Below are positions 16,555-18,895 of a DNA stretch of 18,895 bases, in pieces. Every line of letters begins with the position of its first letter. Positions within the stretch are counted from its first letter, which is position 1. The notes below the pieces were generated by a model. That model was not told the DNA's origin, made no database searches, and saw nothing but the letters and a program-made list of their open reading frames with translations. The translations under genes and the position numbers were made by a program. This DNA is from Tritrichomonas foetus (taxonomy: Eukaryota > Parabasalia > Tritrichomonadida > Tritrichomonadidae), in assembly GCA_001839685.1 (NCBI GenBank), contig MLAK01000024.1, positions 3,402 to 22,296 of the forward strand. The letters are read 5' to 3'.

Positions 16555-18732
16555 ATGCTTGGACATAAAATCGGCATAAGAAATTTGGGCAACACTTGTT
16601 TTGCAGCCTCTGTTTTGCAGCTAATGCTTAATATCACCAAGTTTAACAAAACATTGCAACAACTCGAATATAAAGATGAAGAAGGAAAACAGATTCTCAA
16701 GTTTTTTTCACATACTGAAAATTTCCAAAAGGAAGATCTTGAAGCACTCCTTGTTACCGGAATGAAATTTGTTGAAAATATTAATCAAATTGAACAAAAA
16801 GACGCGCACGAATTTCTTTTAAAATTTTTGGAAAGTATCAATGAACACTGTCGTGATCCTAACTGTAGCGATTTATATAACTTGTTTTTAATAGAAAAAC
16901 AGATTATAACATATTATTCGAATGGTACTGACGAAGAAGAAAATATTTCCAATGAAAAATTTATTTTCGAAAATGTAAGCCCTGAAATTGGTGATTTACA
17001 AAAGCATATCAATTCAATCGCAGAAGCACCACATGTATTAATCTCAGATGCTCCTGAACGAATTTCACAGTCGATACGCATTATCAAATCCCCATCAGTT
17101 TTGTTGTTCATGATTCGAAGAGTGGAGATCGATGGTGACAATGCACAACGAAACACTACACCTGTGAAATACTCTCCTGAAATCATGTATCATGGAAAAC
17201 AATATCGATTATATGGAGTAATCAATCACAACACAAATCAAATTACTGATCCCCAATGGGGCCATTATATTACACACTGTTATGAATTTGCTACAAGCAA
17301 AGTATATACTTTCAATGATTCATTAGTGATCGAAGATCAACCAAATGTTCTATACATCGGACAAGGAAATATGACACCGCAAACTCTTGCTTATATTGTT
17401 GCATATATTTCACAAGATGAAATAGATTCATTATTTAGTGCATCAGAAGGAAGCAACAATCAAAATGGAATACAATACGTAGCACCAGAAGTTAATTCAT
17501 GTATTCAACAAGTGAACTTTTTAGATAGTCGACAAGAAGATGCACTTGAAACATTTATTAGAAATGCCCCAAACCCAGAAAGTACACAAGCAACGAGAAT
17601 TGCATCACAAGATCTTAATGATCTATCAACGCCCATCATTCTTTCGTTTCCAGAATCAACATCACCCACAGAAGAAAGTGCATCACAAGAAAAGAGAGCA
17701 TACCAAAAAACAACAAATGACGCAAGAAGATTATTAACAAAACTTTATCAAGTAAATGGTGACAAAAAAACACCACTGGAATATTCGGCAGAATCAGGAA
17801 TTAAGCTTGGAAATTGTAAAAAGTTATTATACCAGCTGAAAAAAGGAGAATCTATAGAAATTAAACAATATAAAAGGGGAAGAAAATCCAAAATCACACC
17901 TCATTTCGCACAATTAATTCATGATGAACTTGAAGAACATTCTACAGAGTCACTCAGAGAAGTAGCTCGCCAAATTGCTCTTCAAAACGACAGTACCAGT
18001 AATGATCAAATTCCATCGTATTCATCCATTTATCGTTATGCAACATCTCACAGGATTGCTGATGATTTTGGTTGTAATGTTTATTCTTTCAAAGTAGCTT
18101 CAATTCGCGGCCCATCATCAAATGCTGAATCAAATAAAGATCTAAGAATTGAACGAATTAAACTGCTTAATCATTATATTACTGAGGGATTTGTTTGGTC
18201 AGCAGTTGATGAAGTGTCGATCGAAATTGGAACAATTCGCAGAAGAGCTTGGTCACAAAAAGGAGAAAAAGCCTTTATTAATGTTAAACCACAAGCATAT
18301 AGATGTTCTGCGATTGCTTCCATATCAAACAATGGAATGTCTTATTGTCTTCTTGTCCCAGGGACAGTGAATGGAGAACTTTTTCAAGCTTTCATGAAAT
18401 ACTTGATTAACTCACTGCAGAAACAAGGAAATATTGTTTTTTGGATGGATAATGCCAAGATTCACAGTCGAATTGAAAATATTGTCCAGAAAGGAAATCA
18501 TGTTGCTATTTATAATGCTGCATATTCACCAGAGCTCAATCCGATTGAGCTCATTTTTGGTCATTGGAAGAGTATCATCAAAAGAGAAGTGAAAGACTGG
18601 TCAAATGAAATGGATTTATATCAAAAGATAGCTAATTGTTTTAATCATATCGACCCCACTGAAATTCGTAAAGTTATGACTCATGTATCAACCAAGGTAT
18701 TTGCCAAAGTATTAAACCGTGAAAACATATGA
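16555..18732 (+). CDS. fusion of ubiquitin-specific protease (USP/C19) and Tc1/IS630-type DDE transposase
   Basis: One 725-residue frame holds two enzymes. Residues 1-290 form a compact USP core: Cys box GIRNLGNTCFAA with nucleophile Cys15, DAHEF (83-87), and the His box WGHYITHCYEF with His237 followed by YTFNDS (Asn254-Asp255) as third catalytic position. The usual zinc-finger CxxC pairs are absent. A Ser/Gln/Glu-rich linker covers 291-385. Residues 386-500 look like helix-turn-helix DNA binding, with an AT-hook-like KRGRKSK (440-446). The DDE domain (about 545-680) has Asp552 (AVDEV), Asp632 (FWMDNAKIH) and Glu665 (SPELNPIEL), so the last two are separated by 32 residues. All catalytic residues of both halves are present, there is no frameshift, and codon use looks even across the junction. 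The protein could cut and paste DNA and remove ubiquitin from nearby proteins; this is inferred, not shown. Confidence 0.92.
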   Translation: MLGHKIGIRNLGNTCFAASVLQLMLNITKFNKTLQQLEYKDEEGKQILKFFSHTENFQKEDLEALLVTGMKFVENINQIEQKDAHEFLLKFLESINEHCRDPNCSDLYNLFLIEKQIITYYSNGTDEEENISNEKFIFENVSPEIGDLQKHINSIAEAPHVLISDAPERISQSIRIIKSPSVLLFMIRRVEIDGDNAQRNTTPVKYSPEIMYHGKQYRLYGVINHNTNQITDPQWGHYITHCYEFATSKVYTFNDSLVIEDQPNVLYIGQGNMTPQTLAYIVAYISQDEIDSLFSASEGSNNQNGIQYVAPEVNSCIQQVNFLDSRQEDALETFIRNAPNPESTQATRIASQDLNDLSTPIILSFPESTSPTEESASQEKRAYQKTTNDARRLLTKLYQVNGDKKTPLEYSAESGIKLGNCKKLLYQLKKGESIEIKQYKRGRKSKITPHFAQLIHDELEEHSTESLREVARQIALQNDSTSNDQIPSYSSIYRYATSHRIADDFGCNVYSFKVASIRGPSSNAESNKDLRIERIKLLNHYITEGFVWSAVDEVSIEIGTIRRRAWSQKGEKAFINVKPQAYRCSAIASISNNGMSYCLLVPGTVNGELFQAFMKYLINSLQKQGNIVFWMDNAKIHSRIENIVQKGNHVAIYNAAYSPELNPIELIFGHWKSIIKREVKDWSNEMDLYQKIANCFNHIDPTEIRKVMTHVSTKVFAKVLNRENI
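16555..18732 (+). mobile_element. coding part of a probable Tc1/IS630-superfamily DNA transposon
   Basis: An apparently intact DDE_3-type transposase marks this as a mobile element or a recently domesticated one. I could not match terminal inverted repeats: the 163 bases after the stop have no reverse complement of the upstream segment. If the left end is near 16048, the right end would fall beyond 18895. Confidence 0.55.
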
Positions 18733-18895
18733 GAATAATTAATATATTCAACAGAAACATACACTAATAATAAACAATTACATATCAACAGTTTTTTATA
18801 TATATATATATTTTTAATCCATTAATACTTTACATAAAAATCTTTTCCTCTTATTTTGATTTGATTTTCACATCACAAGACACACATCAAATTTT
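18733..18895. other. 3' flank of the USP-transposase gene with (TA)n tract
   Basis: AT-rich sequence with a (TA)7 run at 18797-18810. No gene or inverted repeat is seen before the window ends. Confidence 0.6.

Noticed and set aside
16048..18895. Terminal inverted repeats around the USP-transposase gene
   Set aside because: Comparing the 163 bases after the stop with the upstream 500 bases gave no convincing inverted match. A direct similarity (GAAACACACAAAAATAA near 16433 and GAAACATACACTAATAA near 18754) is in the wrong orientation and AT-biased.
1..18895. Spliceosomal introns with trichomonad consensus (GTAYGT ... ACTAACACACAG)
   Set aside because: No such pair was found, and all long genes are continuous in one frame.
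1..18895. tRNA or rRNA genes and CRISPR arrays
   Set aside because: I saw no tRNA arm pattern, rRNA core sequence or spacer-repeat array. The 23-bp tandem array has no spacers.

Overview
The window reads as a stretch of nuclear DNA from a parabasalid flagellate, most likely a trichomonad of the Tritrichomonas/Trichomonas type. This is inference; no rRNA or other marker is present. The reasons are: AT-rich DNA, long intronless genes in the standard code, very short leaders with a TCA(+1)Y(T/A) initiator-like box 10-18 nt before several ATGs, and a UAAA tetranucleotide overlapping or starting at the stop codon of four genes (Rab, Sac1-like, coiled-coil and Myb). That tetranucleotide is the known trichomonad polyadenylation signal. 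Several reading frames only reach their longest form through TTG or GTG; I moved those starts to the first supportable ATG.

Layout from left to right: a 23-bp minisatellite at the left edge (1-230); a small coiled-coil protein (minus); a Rab5-like GTPase (minus); a decayed gene in pieces (about 2303-3410, minus) that has no usable intact frame; a Sac1-like phosphoinositide phosphatase (minus), divergent from a 1121-residue CYFIP/Sra-1-like WAVE-complex subunit (plus); a broken Sel1-repeat gene (about 8729-9160, minus); a pseudokinase (minus); a long coiled-coil protein (minus); a HEAT-repeat protein resembling the axonemal dynein assembly factor DNAAF5/HEATR2 (minus), divergent from a two-repeat Myb protein (plus) whose acidic tail is cut by a single TAA; a short orphan frame and decayed-looking DNA (15519-16050); a cluster of TTTCGAAATAGAATTT repeats; and finally a 725-residue gene.

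The last gene is the most unusual item. One uninterrupted frame carries a complete ubiquitin-specific protease (USP, C19) catalytic core followed by a helix-turn-helix region and a complete Tc1/IS630-type DDE transposase domain. Both active sites look intact. The repeat cluster and a CAGTCGGG-starting segment upstream may be the left end of its mobile element; the right end would lie beyond the window.

The housekeeping genes form no obvious operon or pathway. The Rab5-like, Sac1-like and CYFIP-like genes all belong to membrane-traffic and actin control, and the DNAAF5-like gene fits a flagellated cell. The pseudogenes, minisatellite and transposase give the picture of a repeat-rich genome with ongoing gene turnover.
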